Positions 1-9,522 are shown, counted from the stretch's first letter. The stretch is DNA of 64,000 bases from Clostridium fermenticellae (GCF_003600355.1 NZ_CP032416.1:2438183-2502182), one strand, 5' to 3'. Program-made: numbers and translations. The notes: a model not told the origin generated them from the sequence alone.

Positions 1-385
1 AAGCGTACTCGCAATGAAACCTAAAATTTTAGTTTTAGATGAGCCAACTGTTGCTTTGGATCCACGTGGAGTAAATAAACTTATAAAATTGCTTAATAAA
101 ATAAATAAAGAACTTGGTATAACTCTAATTTTTGCAACTCATGATGTAGATATTGTTCCGCTGCTAGCCGATCGTATATATGTCCTAAACAGTGGAAAAA
201 CCATACTAAGTGGATCTGCATCCGAAGTTTTCTCAAAAAAAGATATACTGAGAAAAATAAACTTACGCTTACCGAGAATAGCTCATTTGATTGAAATCCT
301 TCAAAAAGACGGTTATTTAGATACAAACACGCTTCCATTAACTATAGGTCAAGCAAAACACCTTCTAGAAGAAAAGCTCATATAA
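1..385 (+). CDS. ABC transporter ATP-binding protein, cobalt/ECF type, C-terminal part
   Basis: Only the last part of the gene is in the window; the reading frame is open to the left edge, and the in-frame ATG at 14 lies inside the protein, not at its start. The residues S-V-L-A before that ATG continue the helix that follows an ABC signature. Walker B (ILVLDEPT) and the switch histidine (ATHDVD) are visible. The sequence after it, with ADRIYVLNSGKTILSG and a C-terminal helical extension, is typical of CbiO/EcfA ATPases that power cobalt, nickel or vitamin uptake. The substrate cannot be told from this fragment. A palindromic repeat begins about 15 bases after the stop. Confidence 0.85.
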   Translation, partial: SVLAMKPKILVLDEPTVALDPRGVNKLIKLLNKINKELGITLIFATHDVDIVPLLADRIYVLNSGKTILSGSASEVFSKKDILRKINLRLPRIAHLIEILQKDGYLDTNTLPLTIGQAKHLLEEKLI

Positions 386-398
386 CTATTATAGGGTT

Positions 399-734
399 TA
401 TAAATGAAAAGCTAATCTATCCACCGGGAGATGCTGCCAAAGGTTAAATTAACCTTTAAATTACAAAAACTATGTATGGTTAATGTATGAAAGCTTAACT
501 TATGCGCAGGCCGGGATTTCTGAAATTAAGGCACATTAAAAAATTCTGTAGTAATGCTCGCGAAGCGTTCTTAAAAATCTTAGTGGATTATATATGTCTG
601 AGCAAAGCGAGTTTATATAATCCACTAAGATTTTTATGAATGCAAGCTTAGACTTACTAGAAATTTTTTACGTGACGTATTTTGGAAATCCCGGCCAGAG
701 CATAAGTTAAGCCTGGAATTACAAACTCTGTATA
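399..734. repeat. Palindromic repeat copy A, preceded by a half-element
   Basis: Fills the space between two convergent genes. Bases 471-734 can fold into one long imperfect hairpin. The left arm (from AAGCTTAACTTATGC near 491) pairs with the right arm ending near 715, and inner arms GTAGTAA / TTACTAG and CTTAGTGGATTATATA / TATATAATCCACTAAG pair around a GTCTGAGCAAAGCGAG loop. The upstream piece, 399-449, is one half of a second element type (ATAAATGAAAAG then CCGGGAGATGCTG) that is also seen at 22627-22675. There is no open reading frame of note. Four relatives occur in this window. Confidence 0.8.
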
Positions 735-745
735 CAATTTCGAGT

Positions 746-1567
746 TTAAAATTGTATATTAACTCTTCCATTTCCTGTAGTTAAATTATGCTTACTTATA
801 ACTATATTACCATATATATCAGTCCTAACAACCATGATTCCTCTACGTGATATCCTATTTATAACTCTCATATCCGGAGTTTCAACGCCATTTGACGTTA
901 CGATTGCAATTTTAGGATCTATCTTTTCTAAAAACTCATTAGTAGAACTTGTATTTAGTGCATGATGTGGGACTTTAAGCACATCACATTTCTCTAATTT
1001 ATTCTTTTTTGTCATAAACCTTTCCTCTTCTTTTTCACAATCAGCTGCAAATAAATAATTTATATTATCTATTTCTCCGCATATCATAACAGAATTATTG
1101 TTTTCATTTCTACGATTCACTTTATCAGGCAATAAAAATTTCAATTTCATTCTTTTATACTTAAAAGCAGAATTTTTATCTATATATTTTATATTTATAT
1201 TTCTTTGATTGAGCTCTTTACAAATATCATCTTTAACCTCATTATAATGTTTTGGTAAAAATACATTGTTAACTTTTATATTATCAACTATTTTAATTAG
1301 TCCGCCATAGTGATCGTCGTGGTAATGGGTGAGTATTACGCCATCTATATTATCAATTTTCAATTCTTTTAAATATCTAATTATCTTATTGGTATAATAT
1401 GATGCCCCTGTATCTATAATATAATTCTTATCATCAGCTTTAATTAATATACAATCACTCTGTCCAGTGTCTAAAAAATGAACTCCATACTCACCATGTT
1501 TTGCATAAACAGTATCTCCAATGAGTATAAATAGCATAAGGAATATAAATATCTTCTTTTTCACCAT
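746..1567 (-). CDS. Secreted metallo-beta-lactamase-fold hydrolase, ComEC C-terminal type
   Basis: 273 residues. The N-terminus (about 1-22) is a cleavable signal peptide ending VYA, so the protein should be exported. The rest is a metallo-beta-lactamase domain of the kind found at the end of ComEC/Rec2: FLDTGQSDCILI at about 31, then the zinc motif THYHDDH at 80-86 and a later VPHHALN histidine pair. No ComEC membrane domain is present. GGAGG lies 4 bases before the ATG; a GTG one codon later would have better spacing. The substrate is unknown; phosphodiester or nucleotide hydrolysis is only an inference from the fold. It is a paralogue of the protein at 15859-16716. Confidence 0.8.
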   Translation of the reverse strand: MVKKKIFIFLMLFILIGDTVYAKHGEYGVHFLDTGQSDCILIKADDKNYIIDTGASYYTNKIIRYLKELKIDNIDGVILTHYHDDHYGGLIKIVDNIKVNNVFLPKHYNEVKDDICKELNQRNINIKYIDKNSAFKYKRMKLKFLLPDKVNRRNENNNSVMICGEIDNINYLFAADCEKEEERFMTKKNKLEKCDVLKVPHHALNTSSTNEFLEKIDPKIAIVTSNGVETPDMRVINRISRRGIMVVRTDIYGNIVISKHNLTTGNGRVNIQF

Positions 1568-1678
1568 ACTACCTCCAAATATAACTCTATTAAATATTTA
1601 ATAGTATATTTAATAAAACTTATATTTATTTTCTGTAGTATAGTTTTTTATATTCAGATAGTAATTAAAATTCGATTT

Positions 1679-2527
1679 CTAATTTTTCAAAAAAGTTCCT
1701 CTACTATCCTGTGTTACCAAATTTCTTTTCATAAGACCACCAAGTGCATTCTTAAAATAGTTTTTGCTCTCTTTAAAAACTTTTCTTATATCTTCAGGGG
1801 AACTTTTATCATTATACGGCATATAGCCATCATGTTTCTTTAAGTAATTTAGTATATCATCTTCAAGTGATTTTCTCTCATCTGACGCTTTTTTTCTAGG
1901 TGTCAATCCAAGTTTACCATCTTCATATACCTTCTTAACTCTAACTTTTAACTCATACCCTTCTTTCACATTTACAAATATCTCATTTTTCAATATTATT
2001 CCTCTATATTTATTATCTAATGCAGCCATTATAGTATTGTTTGTTTGAAATCCGTATACTACACAATTAACCTCGCTTTCAATCTTGTATAATCCATCTG
2101 GAGCATTTTCCAAATGCTTATCAATATCAGTAGTAGCTGCTATTCTATTTGTTTTATCAAGATATATGTAGAAAAGGTAATAATTATTTTTTTCTATTTC
2201 ATACTTCTGTTCTCGCATTGGTACAAAAACATCTCTTTCAAGTCCAAAATCAACAAATGCGCCAATACTTGTTTTGGACACAACTTTTAAATATGCTATT
2301 TGATTAACCTCTGCAAATGGCTTTTTCATAGTAGCTATTGGTCTATCTTTAGAATCTCTATATATAAAAACTTCAACTTCAATTCCAACTCTAATATCAT
2401 CTATAGTTACATTTCCATTTGGCAACAGTATATCATCACTAGTATTTCCTGTATCTGCATCCAAATAATATCCAAAACTTGCTTTTCTTACAATTTTCAA
2501 AGTGTTAAATTCACCGATACGAACCAT
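1679..2527 (-). CDS. CvfB/YitL-like S1-domain RNA-binding protein
   Basis: 282 residues from the ATG at 2527, chosen because AAGGAGAG sits just upstream; an in-frame extension to 2572 has no such site. It starts MVRIGEFNTLKIVRKASFGYYLD, the usual opening of the CvfB (YitL) family. It continues with S1-like OB folds (YLKVVSKTSIGAFVDFGLERDVFVP at about 95-120) and ends with a winged-helix domain (DDILNYLKKHDGYMPYNDKSSPEDI). Family members bind RNA and affect expression of virulence or regulatory genes in other Firmicutes; the role here is inferred. Length matches the family. Confidence 0.85.
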   Translation of the reverse strand: MVRIGEFNTLKIVRKASFGYYLDADTGNTSDDILLPNGNVTIDDIRVGIEVEVFIYRDSKDRPIATMKKPFAEVNQIAYLKVVSKTSIGAFVDFGLERDVFVPMREQKYEIEKNNYYLFYIYLDKTNRIAATTDIDKHLENAPDGLYKIESEVNCVVYGFQTNNTIMAALDNKYRGIILKNEIFVNVKEGYELKVRVKKVYEDGKLGLTPRKKASDERKSLEDDILNYLKKHDGYMPYNDKSSPEDIRKVFKESKNYFKNALGGLMKRNLVTQDSRGTFLKN

Positions 2528-2562
2528 AAGTATCCTCTCCTTATTTATAAATAATCCAATAA

Positions 2563-2591
2563 ATAATCCCACCTTAAAAAGGTGGGATTAT
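2563..2591 (-). promoter_or_regulatory. Leader stem-loop upstream of the CvfB-like gene
   Basis: An 11-bp perfect inverted repeat (ATAATCCCACC / GGTGGGATTAT) with a 7-base loop lies 36 bases upstream of the start codon at 2527. It would form in the 5' leader of this mRNA, or could end an upstream transcript. It lacks a clear T-run, so a regulatory or mRNA-stabilising role is as likely as termination. The bases from 2592 to 2796 are AT-rich and hold nothing else I can name. Confidence 0.4.
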
Positions 2592-2796
2592 AGGCATAAA
2601 ATTCACTTAAATCTCAGTTAATAATATATCTACAATATATATTATATAACAATATATAAAAACTTACTATATCTTTTTATTAAAGTTTCAAATAATAATA
2701 TAATTATAGCATAGATAAACAAAAGTCTACAAGAGGGAGCATGTAACTTTTAGGAATTATTTATTTAAAAGGTCTCTAAAATGCTAACAATATGTA

Positions 2797-3165
2797 CTAT
2801 TTTTTATTTTTTTTATAGTTTTTAGCTCTATTTGGCTTAGGTTTAGGTTTTATAGTCACATCTTTTTTTCTTTTATTCTTAGATGTTGTATCATATATCG
2901 CACCTGTATTCAAATCTACAAACCACAGGAAAAACACTATAAACACAACTGATTGCACATATTGCCATACCGTGTTCGCTAGATTATATCTAAAGTATGC
3001 AGCCACCATTGGTGGCAAAAAGAACGAAACCACTGCTGCAACTAAGATAATCCATTTATTGGGATGAAGTTTTGAAAGTACATGAATTTTTAGTTGATTA
3101 TAGACGACCATAAAAACAATCACAAAAAATATTATCTGTAAACTTACTTTTAACCACAAAGGCAT
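2797..3165 (-). CDS. Small membrane protein of unknown function
   Basis: 122 residues from the ATG at 3165, preceded by AAGGAGG at good spacing; an in-frame upstream extension would contain that site. Three hydrophobic stretches can be seen (about 3-25, 33-55 and 62-85), so it is a polytopic membrane protein. The tail is short, very basic and proline/lysine rich (KPKPKPNRAKNYKKNKK) and probably faces the cytoplasm. I do not recognise a family. It stands alone, transcribed away from the Lrp-type gene. Confidence 0.6.
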   Translation of the reverse strand: MPLWLKVSLQIIFFVIVFMVVYNQLKIHVLSKLHPNKWIILVAAVVSFFLPPMVAAYFRYNLANTVWQYVQSVVFIVFFLWFVDLNTGAIYDTTSKNKRKKDVTIKPKPKPNRAKNYKKNKK

Positions 3166-3400
3166 ATTAAGTCCTCCTTTTTGTATGTCACTAATTATAT
3201 TATTATATAAATTCAATTATATATCAATACTTTTTTACTTTAATAAAAATATATATGCTCATTTTGAAAATATAATTAAATTATCCCATTAAATATGCTA
3301 TAATTATAAAAAATAGGCTATAATTAATTATAAACGTTTTTTTATAATAAATTAATTAGTGTAATAATTAGTTTATTATTTGAGGTAGGGAGTGAGTACT

Positions 3401-3889
3401 ATGGGCTTAAAAGTAAATGGATTAGATGATTTAGATCTTCAAATACTAGATATACTAATAAACGATTCAAGAACTCCATTTCTTGAAATATCAAGACAGT
3501 GCCACGTTAGCGGAGGTACAATTCATGTTAGAATGAAAAAGATGGAAGATATGAATATAATAAAAGGTACAAAACTTTTAATAGATCCTGTAAAACTTGG
3601 ATATGATGTATGCTGCTTTATAGGAGTATATTTAGATAAAGCAAAAGATTTTAAAACAGTTGTAGAACAGCTGAGCTTAATAAAAGAGATTGTTGAACTA
3701 CATTACACAACCGGTGAATATGCCTTGTTTTTAAAAATTATATGCAAAAATATAAATGATTTGCAAAACTTACTGATGAATAGAATTCAAGCTATTGATG
3801 GTGTTCAAAGAACGGATACATTTGTTTCTTTGTTCCAGCCAATTGACAGAAATATAGAATTAAACATAAGAAATCATCCTGATGAATAA
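3401..3889 (+). CDS. Lrp/AsnC-family transcriptional regulator
   Basis: About 162 residues. An N-terminal helix-turn-helix (LDLQILDILINDSRTPFLEIS, with SGGTIHVRMKKMEDMNII as recognition region) is followed by the RAM ligand-binding fold (GYDVCCFIGVYLDKAKDF to the end). Such proteins sense amino acids and form octamers or dimers on DNA. Start choice is open: GAGGTAGGGAG lies upstream of both a GTG at 3392 and the ATG at 3401; I prefer the ATG (8-base spacing). It is monocistronic, and its target cannot be read from the sequence. Confidence 0.9.
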   Translation: MGLKVNGLDDLDLQILDILINDSRTPFLEISRQCHVSGGTIHVRMKKMEDMNIIKGTKLLIDPVKLGYDVCCFIGVYLDKAKDFKTVVEQLSLIKEIVELHYTTGEYALFLKIICKNINDLQNLLMNRIQAIDGVQRTDTFVSLFQPIDRNIELNIRNHPDE

Positions 3890-4002
3890 ATTATTTTATT
3901 TGTAATAAATTATATTTAATATAATATATATATTACAAAGCATACAAATACACATCCTCTATTCTACAAACATTTATAAGTTGTGGTATTATTACAACTT
4001 TA

Positions 4003-4027
4003 CAGGGAAAATTTTCCCTGTTTTTTT
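4003..4027 (+). terminator. Terminator after the Lrp-type gene
   Basis: The perfect palindrome CAGGGAAAATTTTCCCTG (4003-4020) is followed by seven T. It is 113 bases beyond the stop codon of the regulator; a weaker AAGTTGT/ACAACTT dyad lies just before it. Confidence 0.75.
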
Positions 4028-4095
4028 ATTTTGCTTATAATTTTCTTAATTATGCAAATAATAATTCTGTACAAATCATAAAAGGAGATGTAATT

Positions 4096-4323
4096 ATGAA
4101 ATCATTAGATACTACCGCATTAATTTTTATAATCATAGGTGCTATAAACTGGGGCTTAATTGGATTTTTTAAATTTGATTTAATTGCTTCCTTGTTTGGT
4201 ACAATGTCCACATTAAGCAGAATAATATATGCTCTTGTCGGAATATCTGGATTATACTCTCTTTCATTTTTAGGTAGAGAAAGAGACACTAATGAAAATA
4301 TGGAAAACAGGGAAACTAGATAA
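4096..4323 (+). CDS. DUF378 small membrane protein (YuzA-like)
   Basis: 75 residues with two transmembrane helices: ALIFIIIGAINWGLIGFF (about 8-25) and the segment from IASLFGT to SGLYSL. The pattern GAINWGLIG...L.ALVGISGLY is the DUF378 signature. AAAGGAG stands just before the ATG. The function of the family is not known. A hydrophilic, acidic/basic tail follows the second helix. Confidence 0.8.
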   Translation: MKSLDTTALIFIIIGAINWGLIGFFKFDLIASLFGTMSTLSRIIYALVGISGLYSLSFLGRERDTNENMENRETR

Positions 4324-4373
4324 AAAGTCAAATAGTCTTTTCTTTAAGAATAGAAAAGACTATTTGACTTTTT
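4322..4373. terminator. Bidirectional terminator between DUF378 gene and argH
   Basis: A 22-bp perfect inverted repeat (4322-4343 and 4352-4373) with an 8-base loop starts with A5 and ends with T5, so it should work in both directions. It overlaps the DUF378 stop codon and lies 6 bases beyond the argH stop. Confidence 0.9.
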
Positions 4374-4379
4374 ATATTT

Positions 4380-5696
4380 TTATTTCAATTCTCTTTTTAT
4401 TCCTCTATTTAATGTATTCTGATAGTCGATGAAACTATATACATCTTCTTCAAATAATTCACTAAATTTTTTAAGTTCTTCTAACGATAAATCCTCTATG
4501 GCTTTTATATTTTGTTCACAATAAAGTACAATCTCCCCTATTACCTTATGTGCATCTCTAAATGGCATTCCTTTATTAGCAAGATAATCTGCTGCCTCTG
4601 TTGCATTTAGAAATCCCTGCTTTACCGATTTAAATGTATTCTTTTCTTTTATTTTTAATGTGGAGAGCATACCACTCATAATTTTCAAGCAGCTTAATAC
4701 AGTATCTAAGGAATTAAAAAACTGCTCCTTATCTTCCTGCATATCTTTATTATAGGCAAGGGGAATGCCTTTCATAATGGTAAGCAGTGCAATTAATGAA
4801 CCATATACTCTCCCAGTTTTGCCTCTTATGAGTTCTGCAGCATCGGGATTTTTCTTTTGAGGCATAATACTACTTCCTGTTGAAAACTCATCATCTATCT
4901 GAACAAAGTCAAACTCTTTTGTACTCCATAGAATAAGTTCTTCGCTTAACCTGCTAAGGTGCATCATAATTATTGAAAAACAAGACAATAGTTCAATAAC
5001 ATAATCTCTATCACTTACTCCATCTAAAAAATTGTCTACTGGCTTATTAAAACCCAGCTCCCTGGTTGTAAAATTTCTATCTATATTATACGTAGTTCCA
5101 GCTAATGCACAGCAGCCTAATGGATTTTCATTCATTATCTCAATTGCATTTCTAACTCTCTTCTTGTCTCTTAAAAGCATATTATAATATGCTAATATAT
5201 GATGCTTAAAAGTAATTACCTGAGCCCTCTGAAGATGTGTGTAGCCAGGCATTATAGAATCATTTTTATAAGCTAATTCCTTTATTGCAGCCTGCAGCAT
5301 TTCAATATTATCTATAACCTCATATGCTTTCTTCTTTGCATATAATCTTAAATCTACTGCTACCTGGTCATTCCTGCTTCTTGCAGTATGAAGTTTTTTG
5401 CCAACTTCACCTACCCGCTCTATCAAATTAGTTTCAACAAAACTGTGAATATCTTCATAATCTCCATCTATTTTGAGCTTGCCACTTTCAATATCAGAAA
5501 GTATTGATTTCAGTCCATTCTGAATAATACTGCATTCTTCCTGAGTTAATATACATGATTTTGCAAGCATCTTAACGTGAGCAATACTACCTTGTATATC
5601 CTCAAAGTACAAGGTTTTATCAAAACTTAGAGAACTATTAAAATCCTCCATAAGTTTGTTTTCTGCTTTTTTAAATCTTCCACCCCAAAGTTTCAT
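4380..5696 (-). CDS. argH: Argininosuccinate lyase
   Basis: 438 residues, a little shorter than the usual 450-470. It splits argininosuccinate into arginine and fumarate, the last step of arginine synthesis, in the cytoplasm. Seen directly: HTARSRNDQ at 103-111, GYTHLQRAQ at 151-159, and the fumarase-superfamily signature GSSIMPQKKNPD at 274-285, whose serine is in the catalytic loop. It starts 2 bases after the argG stop, with its GGAAGG ribosome site inside the end of argG, so the two are one operon. Confidence 0.97.
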   Translation of the reverse strand: MKLWGGRFKKAENKLMEDFNSSLSFDKTLYFEDIQGSIAHVKMLAKSCILTQEECSIIQNGLKSILSDIESGKLKIDGDYEDIHSFVETNLIERVGEVGKKLHTARSRNDQVAVDLRLYAKKKAYEVIDNIEMLQAAIKELAYKNDSIMPGYTHLQRAQVITFKHHILAYYNMLLRDKKRVRNAIEIMNENPLGCCALAGTTYNIDRNFTTRELGFNKPVDNFLDGVSDRDYVIELLSCFSIIMMHLSRLSEELILWSTKEFDFVQIDDEFSTGSSIMPQKKNPDAAELIRGKTGRVYGSLIALLTIMKGIPLAYNKDMQEDKEQFFNSLDTVLSCLKIMSGMLSTLKIKEKNTFKSVKQGFLNATEAADYLANKGMPFRDAHKVIGEIVLYCEQNIKAIEDLSLEELKKFSELFEEDVYSFIDYQNTLNRGIKRELK

Positions 5697-5698
5697 AT

Positions 5699-6901
5699 TT
5701 AACCTTCCCTTTTATCTACAATAGCTTTAATTTTACTTGGAAGAGAGAATATATTTATAAATCCTTCAGCATCCTTGTGGTTATAAAGATCACTTGCTCC
5801 AAATGAAGAAACATCTTGATCAAATAATGCATGTGGTGCATCTATACTTGCAACAATAACATTTCCTTTATATAGTTTAAGTTTAACTGTACCTGTGACA
5901 TTTTTCTGCGTTGTATCGATGAATGCATCAAGTGCCTCTTTAAGCGTAGTAAACCAAAGTCCATCATATACAAGCTCACCATATTTTTGAGATATAATTT
6001 GTTTAAAATGAAATGCATCTTTATCTACAGTTAATTCTTCAAGTTCCTTATGTGCTGCATAAAGAATTGTTCCACCAGGTGTCTCATAAACTCCTCTTGA
6101 TTTCATCCCAACAAGTCTATTCTCGACCATATCCACGATTCCTATTCCATTTTGACCACCTAATTTATTTAATGTTTCAATAAGTTCAACCGGCTTTATA
6201 TCTTTACCATTTAATTTTTTAGGTATACCATGTTCAAAGTACAAATCAATATATGTAGCTTCGTCCTTTGCAAGTTCTGGTGGCGTAATAGTCATATATA
6301 AATCCTGTTTAGGTTCATTTTTTGGATCTTCCAAATCTCCGCCTTCATGACTTGTATGCCATAAATTTTTATCAACTGAATATATCTTTTTCTTAGTTAC
6401 TGAAATCTCTATTCCCTTAGCATTTGCATAATCTATAGCATCTTCTCTTGATTTTATATCCCATATTCTCCAAGGGGCAATTATCTTTATTGAAGGATCA
6501 AATGCTGCTATTCCAACTTCAAAACGTACCTGATCATTGCCTTTTCCAGTGCATCCATGAGCTATATATTTTGCACCCTCGGCATGTGCTATTTCAGTAA
6601 GTCTTTTTGCCATCAAAGGTCTTGCAAGTGATGTACCAAGCATATATTTTCCTTCATAAAGAGCATTAGCTTTTACAGCTTTGAATAAATATTGAGTTAC
6701 AAATTCCTCTTTTACATCTTCTATATAAACTTTTATGGCACCAGTTTTTAAAGCCTTTTCCCTGACTTTATCCATATCATCATCCTGGCCAACATTTATG
6801 CAGGCTGCTATAACATCTAAATCATAATTTTCTTTAAGCCATTGAATTATTATAGAAGTATCTAATCCTCCTGAATATGCTAATACAACTTTATCTTTCA
6901 T
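5699..6901 (-). CDS. argG: Argininosuccinate synthase
   Basis: 400 residues, the normal length. It joins citrulline and aspartate using ATP, giving argininosuccinate, AMP and PPi. The N-type ATP pyrophosphatase P-loop AYSGGLDTS is at 8-16, and the citrulline/aspartate region includes [16 protein letters not shown] at about 112-128. The ATG has GGAGGGAG upstream. It is the first gene of the argGH operon. I saw no convincing T-box or clear ARG box in the 170-base leader. Confidence 0.97.
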   Translation of the reverse strand: MKDKVVLAYSGGLDTSIIIQWLKENYDLDVIAACINVGQDDDMDKVREKALKTGAIKVYIEDVKEEFVTQYLFKAVKANALYEGKYMLGTSLARPLMAKRLTEIAHAEGAKYIAHGCTGKGNDQVRFEVGIAAFDPSIKIIAPWRIWDIKSREDAIDYANAKGIEISVTKKKIYSVDKNLWHTSHEGGDLEDPKNEPKQDLYMTITPPELAKDEATYIDLYFEHGIPKKLNGKDIKPVELIETLNKLGGQNGIGIVDMVENRLVGMKSRGVYETPGGTILYAAHKELEELTVDKDAFHFKQIISQKYGELVYDGLWFTTLKEALDAFIDTTQKNVTGTVKLKLYKGNVIVASIDAPHALFDQDVSSFGASDLYNHKDAEGFINIFSLPSKIKAIVDKREG

Positions 6902-7019
6902 AACATTCTCCCTCCAACATTCTGACTTTAATTAAAAGCCAATATTTTATATAAATAATCATAATTAATTTTATATTCTTAAGATTCAAACTATTTAAAG
7001 TCTATCTTATAATGATGCT

Positions 7020-7057
7020 TATTTGTAATAAGTAAAAGCAAGTACTTATTACAAATA
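7020..7057 (-). terminator. Stem-loop after the amino acid ABC operon
   Basis: A 15-bp perfect stem (TATTTGTAATAAGTA / TACTTATTACAAATA) lies 19 bases beyond the stop of the ATPase gene. There is no T-run after it on the minus strand, so it may be a weak terminator or a 3' stabiliser. Confidence 0.5.
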
Positions 7058-7075
7058 AACATTATTCACACATCA

Positions 7076-7855
7076 TTATTTAAGTACTTTTTTCAAAAAT
7101 TCTTTTGTTCTTTCTTCTTTCGGATGGGAAAATATATCATCAGGTACACCCTGTTCTACTATCTTTCCACCATCCATAAATATAACTCTGTCTGCCACTT
7201 CTCTTGCAAATCCCATTTCATGAGTTACAACAACCATTGTCATTCCGTCTTTTGCAAGATCCTTCATTACATTTAAAACTTCTCCAACAAGTTCAGGATC
7301 AAGCGCAGATGTAGGTTCATCAAAAAGCATTATATCGGGATTCATAGCCAGAGCTCTGGCTATAGCTACCCTCTGCTGTTGTCCACCGGAGAGTTTAGTT
7401 GGATAAAAATCTTCCTTATCCGATAATCCAACCTTAGCTAAAAGTTTTTTAGCCTTATCTAAAACATCTGATTTATTTTCCTTCTTTACAATTGAAGGCG
7501 CTATCATTACATTTTCAAGGGCAGTCATATGCGGAAATAAATTGAAGTTTTGAAAAACCATACCCATTTTAGTCGTAATTCTTCTGAGTAATTTCTTATC
7601 TTTAGAATTAAGTTCTTCCCCTTCGATAATTACTTTTCCACCATTTATTTCCTCTAAATGGTTTAAACATCTTAAAAATGTACTTTTCCCGGATCCTGAT
7701 GGTCCAATAACAACTAATACTTCACCTTTTTTTATATCAACATTTAAATTTTCAAAAACAGTTAGGTCATTAAATTTTTTTGTTAAATTTTTAGCCTCTA
7801 TCATAAACTGCTTGGGGCTAAAATCCACACAGTTATTTACTGCTGTATTCTCCAT
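7076..7855 (-). CDS. glnQ: Polar amino acid ABC transporter, ATP-binding protein
   Basis: 259 residues. Walker A GPSGSGKS at 51-58, Q-loop [11 protein letters not shown], signature LSGGQQQR, Walker [14 protein letters not shown] and the switch histidine VTHEMGFA are all intact. This is the GlnQ/HisP/ArtP group (polar amino acid uptake). The first 17 residues are an unusual extension before MIEAKNL, but AGGAGG sits 8 bases before the first ATG, so it is kept. It is the last gene of a binding protein-permease-ATPase operon next to argGH, which makes arginine, glutamine or another polar amino acid possible; the substrate is not proven. Confidence 0.92.
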   Translation of the reverse strand: MENTAVNNCVDFSPKQFMIEAKNLTKKFNDLTVFENLNVDIKKGEVLVVIGPSGSGKSTFLRCLNHLEEINGGKVIIEGEELNSKDKKLLRRITTKMGMVFQNFNLFPHMTALENVMIAPSIVKKENKSDVLDKAKKLLAKVGLSDKEDFYPTKLSGGQQQRVAIARALAMNPDIMLFDEPTSALDPELVGEVLNVMKDLAKDGMTMVVVTHEMGFAREVADRVIFMDGGKIVEQGVPDDIFSHPKEERTKEFLKKVLK

Positions 7856-7880
7856 AATATTTCCTCCTATACTTTTTTAA

Positions 7881-8531
7881 TTAATCATAAACAGAAAGCT
7901 TTTTTTCAAATGTAGAAAAAATACCTGTAAATATAGTAGTCATAAGCAAATACAACACTCCTGCAGTAAGAAAAACTTCTATAGGCTTAAAAGTAGTTGC
8001 ATACATCTGTTGAGCTGACCTCATAAGTTCAACCATAGCTATCGTTGAAACTAATGATGTATCTTTAAGCATAGCTATAAATTCATTTCCTACAGGTGGG
8101 ATTATCAATTTAAATGTCTGGGGCAATATTATCTTCCTCATTGTCTCTGAATAATTAAATCCCAAAGCTTTAGCTGCTTCAAACTGTCCTTTATCCACTG
8201 ATTGAATTCCACCTCTTATTATTTCAGCCATATATGCACTGCAATTAAGTGAAAGACCTATTACAGCTGCCTCAAACGGTGTTAACTTCAATCCTATAAA
8301 CGGTAAACCATAATAAAAGAAAAATAATTGTAAAAGTAAAGGTGTTCCTCTAAATATCCATGTATAGAAACTTGATATAAATCTCAATATAACATTCTTA
8401 GAAAGCTTTAAAAGAGCTAAAAGTATACCAAGTATTGTTCCAACAACCAAAGTAATAACTGTTAATTCTACAGTCATAGCACTCCCTTTTAGCAGTATAG
8501 GCAATGTATTTATGACAGTTCCTGTGTCCAA
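7881..8531 (-). CDS. glnP: Polar amino acid ABC transporter, permease
   Basis: 216 residues from the TTG at 8531, chosen because GGAG is 8 bases upstream; a GTG at 8540 overlaps that site and seems less likely. It is a HisMQ/GlnP-type permease with about five membrane segments. The EAA loop (EAAKALGFNYSETMRKIILPQTFK) contacts the ATPase. The PVGNEFIAMLKDTSL motif after it is typical of the family. It would form a homodimer in the membrane with the ATPase encoded next to it. Confidence 0.92.
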   Translation of the reverse strand: MDTGTVINTLPILLKGSAMTVELTVITLVVGTILGILLALLKLSKNVILRFISSFYTWIFRGTPLLLQLFFFYYGLPFIGLKLTPFEAAVIGLSLNCSAYMAEIIRGGIQSVDKGQFEAAKALGFNYSETMRKIILPQTFKLIIPPVGNEFIAMLKDTSLVSTIAMVELMRSAQQMYATTFKPIEVFLTAGVLYLLMTTIFTGIFSTFEKKLSVYD

Positions 8532-8571
8532 TATATTCACTCCAATTCAAATTTTAATTTATATCATCTCA

Positions 8572-9405
8572 TTATTTGTATATATCAGTTCCAAACCATT
8601 TTATTGAAAGCTTAGAAAGTTCTCCTTCTTTTTTCAATTCATTTACGGCTTTTTGAACTGCACTCTGAAGATCTTTATTTTCCTTTTTAAATCCTATTCC
8701 CATTGGTTCTTTCGTAAGATTATCATTCAACACCAAATACTTGCCTTTTTTATCAGAAGCTGACAAATAATATCTTCCAACCGGTTCATCCACTACAACT
8801 GCATCTATTCTACCTATTAATAAATCCTGGAGTTCTTCTGTTGTCTTGTCATATTTTTTTACTTCCTTTAATCCCTTCATTTTAGCGGCAACATTTTCAC
8901 TCGTAGTTCCAAGTCCTACACCAACAGTCTTACCTTTTAAGTCATCTGCTTTTTTTATAGCCGTATTGCCATTTTTAACAATTATAATTTGAGAATCCAT
9001 TAAATATGGTTCTGAAAAGGCTATTTCCTTCTTTCTTTCATCAGTTATACTCAGTCCTGATATTATAGCATCAAATTTTCCAGTTTTAAGTGCTAAAATT
9101 ATTCCATTAAAATCAGTAGGTACAAATTCTGTTTTTACTCCTAATTTTTTACCAATAGCATTTGCCATATCTATGTCAAAACCTTTTAATTCATTTTTAT
9201 TATTTCTAAACTCCATAGGTGGAAATGAATCCTCCAGACCTATTTTTATTACCCCTGCTTTTTTTATATTATCTAATGAACTATCACTGCTTGACTTACT
9301 TTGTCCAGAATTACTGGAATTGCTGGAACTACCACATCCTGCAAACAGTGCAGCTGAAAATATAAATATAAACATCAAAGCCATTAGTTTTTTAAATTTT
9401 TTCAT
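8572..9405 (-). CDS. glnH: Polar amino acid ABC transporter, substrate-binding lipoprotein
   Basis: 277 residues. The N-terminus is a lipoprotein signal with the lipobox FAGC near residue 23, followed by a serine/asparagine linker and then a family 3 solute-binding domain: IKIGLEDSFPPMEF, LKGFDIDMANAIGKKLGVK, GKFDAIISGLSIT. It captures a polar amino acid outside the cell for the permease. GGGGAG precedes the ATG. It is the first gene of the operon, read from the promoter at 9457-9485. Confidence 0.92.
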   Translation of the reverse strand: MKKFKKLMALMFIFIFSAALFAGCGSSSNSSNSGQSKSSSDSSLDNIKKAGVIKIGLEDSFPPMEFRNNKNELKGFDIDMANAIGKKLGVKTEFVPTDFNGIILALKTGKFDAIISGLSITDERKKEIAFSEPYLMDSQIIIVKNGNTAIKKADDLKGKTVGVGLGTTSENVAAKMKGLKEVKKYDKTTEELQDLLIGRIDAVVVDEPVGRYYLSASDKKGKYLVLNDNLTKEPMGIGFKKENKDLQSAVQKAVNELKKEGELSKLSIKWFGTDIYK

Positions 9406-9448
9406 GATTTTCTCCCCTTTTCAAAATTACTTATTCTTTCCTTAGATA

Positions 9449-9522
9449 GTATAATAATTATACATCGATTTTTATAAATATGCAATAGTTTATTCTACTT
9501 TCGTATATGTATTGTACATATA
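9449..9522 (-). promoter_or_regulatory. Promoter and two candidate operators of the amino acid ABC operon
   Basis: On the minus strand TTGCAT (9480-9485), 17 bases, then TATAAT (9457-9462) form a good sigma-A promoter. The -10 is covered by the perfect palindrome GTATAATAATTATAC (9449-9463). A second perfect dyad, TATATGTA-TTG-TACATATA (9504-9522), lies just upstream of the -35. Their position suggests repressor or activator sites. The rest of the 9523-9734 stretch is AT-rich with nothing I can name. Confidence 0.6.

Noticed and set aside
399-734. Insertion sequence or CRISPR array at the palindromic repeats
   Set aside because: There is no transposase or Cas gene, and the repeats are dispersed single hairpins rather than regularly spaced units with spacers.
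6902-7019. T-box or arginine-responsive leader before argG
   Set aside because: No T-box core sequence or convincing ARG box could be read; only AT-rich partial matches were present.
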